From the NCBI GenBank assembly GCA_910587635.1, contig CAJUNB010000019.1:1-13361 (forward strand): DNA of 13,361 nucleotides. The letters run 5' to 3'. Position 1 is the stretch's first letter; every line of letters begins with the position of its first letter. A model generated the notes under the pieces. That model had not been told where the DNA came from and searched no databases. It was given only the letters and a program-made list of their open reading frames with translations. This DNA comes from an uncultured Lachnospiraceae bacterium. GTDB lineage: Bacteria; Bacillota; Clostridia; Lachnospirales; Lachnospiraceae. A program made the translations under genes and the position numbers. Below, piece after piece: positions 12,799-13,361 of this stretch.

Positions 12799-12827
12799 GT
12801 GACATTAGAATTTTCTTATGGTATATT
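12799..12827 (+). promoter_or_regulatory. Promoter of the small gene at 12864
   Basis: GTGACA (12799-12804), a 17-bp spacer and TATATT (12822-12827), followed by AAAAGGAG shortly before the ATG at 12864. Expected start is near 12834. Confidence 0.55.
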
Positions 12828-12863
12828 AAACTTCCACTTTTCAAGAAAAGGAGTTGATAACAT

Positions 12864-13247
12864 ATGCCACAGATGAACAAAGGCGGTAAATTTATTTTCG
12901 GAAAATCACTGATACGAGATGATTTGACAATCCATCTGCCAACACAGGCTCTTACAGAGTACAACACCACACAAGAGGGAAAAGTCTATCTCTTTACTGG
13001 AAGTAAAATCACCGGCGGCTTTTGTGTGACAAGAAAAGGACTGTTAGAGCCATCAAAGCTAGGACACATTCTTACTGATAATCCGACTTTACAGAATTAT
13101 CAGACCCCAGAAGGCGAATTTATCAAATACAAAGGGCGGTCATACTGTTGGGTAAATATTTCAGGGAATGGTATCATTCGGCTTAATCAGCAAATGTTGG
13201 GCTTCCTCAATCTGAAAATTGTAAGCGTCAAATATAAAAGTGTATAG
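12864..13247 (+). CDS. Small unknown protein, 3' end apparently cut by an IS66-family insertion
   Basis: A 127-residue reading frame with a good SD (AAAAGGAG) and its own promoter. I do not recognise a named family, although the start MPQMNKGGKFIFGKSLIRDD and the segments GKVYLFTGSK, GGFCVTRKGLL and EGEFIKYKGRSYCW look like a real conserved cytosolic protein. The segment GNGIIRLNQQMLGFLNLKI faintly resembles an AbrB-type G-x-I-x-hP...L-x-h pattern, which normally continues with G-D. Exactly there (13221) the DNA becomes GTAAGCGTC, the start of an IS66-type end, so the last eight residues (VSVKYKSV) would be encoded by the element. From memory, relatives run about 25 residues longer. The native part is therefore 12864-13220 and the gene may be inactive. 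Confidence 0.7.
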   Translation: MPQMNKGGKFIFGKSLIRDDLTIHLPTQALTEYNTTQEGKVYLFTGSKITGGFCVTRKGLLEPSKLGHILTDNPTLQNYQTPEGEFIKYKGRSYCWVNISGNGIIRLNQQMLGFLNLKIVSVKYKSV

Positions 13248-13286
13248 AAAAACAGCCAGTCCTCTGATATACTTGGAGCCTGGCTG
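13248..13286 (-). terminator. Rho-independent terminator of the transposase gene
   Basis: On the minus strand CAGCCAG (13286-13280) and CTGGCTG (13259-13253) form a 7-bp stem, with an inner TCC/GGA pairing, followed by TTTTT (13252-13248). It directly abuts the transposase stop codon. Confidence 0.65.
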
Positions 13287-13361
13287 CTATCGGCAATTCT
13301 TTTGTATGGCAGCATTCCATGGCAGGTAATCTTCCAGAAATTCCGGATGCCGTCTAAAGTC
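13287..13361 (-). CDS. IS66-type transposase, C-terminal 24 residues (partial)
   Basis: The minus-strand frame open at the window edge reads DFRRHPEFLEDYLPWN followed by AAIQKNCR and a TAG stop at 13289-13287. The pattern of an acidic helix, then a LPW motif near the very C-terminus, is what I associate with IS66 transposases (DDE, TnpC). The nearby GTAAGCG end supports it. Only 24 residues are visible, and the rest lies beyond 13361. Confidence 0.55.
   Translation of the reverse strand, partial: DFRRHPEFLEDYLPWNAAIQKNCR

Larger units (their letters stand above)
13221..13361 (-). mobile_element. IS66-family element, transposase-proximal end only
   Basis: The boundary at 13221 reads GTAAGCGTC, the conserved outer end (GTAAGCG) of IS66-family terminal inverted repeats. 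It is followed after 66 bp by the stop of a minus-strand frame whose C-terminus looks like an IS66 transposase. The element continues past the window. IS66 elements duplicate 8 bp, so the candidate target copy is TGAAAATT at 13213-13220. Confidence 0.65.

Overview
The window looks like chromosome from a low-to-moderate GC Firmicute, most likely a gut Lachnospiraceae/Clostridia member. The grounds are strong AGGAGG-type ribosome binding sites, TTG starts, Bacillus-type LexA boxes, a BlaI/BlaR1 pair, a yjdF riboswitch and an apparent IS66-family end. The family names come from reading the proteins; no database search was possible.

Layout, left to right. (1) 1-1757 (+): the C-terminal part of a MATE drug/Na+ antiporter, then a nucleoside phosphorylase with a TTG start. 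(2) 1784-4112 (-): a DNA-damage block with an SRAP protein, a Y-family DNA polymerase and a small unknown protein. The polymerase has a promoter with one LexA box in its -35/-10 spacer and a second box between its SD and its TTG start. (3) 4256-5282 (-): an AzlC-AzlD branched-chain amino acid exporter pair. (4) 5283-5630: a divergent intergenic region with two tandem 56-bp palindrome-rich repeats and overlapping promoter-like sites. (5) 5631-7819 (+): a BlaI-type repressor and a BlaR1-type sensor protease. No beta-lactamase or PBP2a gene is adjacent. (6) 7842-10196 (-): a large, internally duplicated lipoprotein convergent with blaR1. Its upstream region has two tandem promoters, and each carries a BlaI/MecI-type dyad (TTACA-N2-TGTAA) overlapping the -10. 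(7) 10429-11522 (-): a yjdF riboswitch, YjdF and two small tautomerases, probably one operon. (8) 11733-12470 (-): a Vat/CatB-type hexapeptide acetyltransferase preceded by a 12-codon leader ORF. (9) 12799-13361: a promoter and a small unknown (+) gene that appears to be cut by an IS66-family element, whose GTAAGCG end lies at 13221. The last 24 codons of its transposase run off the window on the minus strand.

How the parts fit together. The most striking inference is a self-contained BlaR1-BlaI circuit whose visible target is the duplicated lipoprotein rather than a beta-lactamase. BlaR1 keeps the metalloprotease motif and all three penicillin-binding motifs, and canonical BlaI dyads sit on the lipoprotein promoters but not in front of blaI. 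The second notable unit is the riboswitch operon: an azaaromatic-sensing RNA apparently controls tautomerases as well as YjdF, and its 3' part carries a CCTCCTT perfectly complementary to the yjdF SD. The window is rich in stress and xenobiotic functions: drug efflux, SOS mutagenesis, beta-lactam sensing, azaaromatic sensing and antibiotic acetylation.
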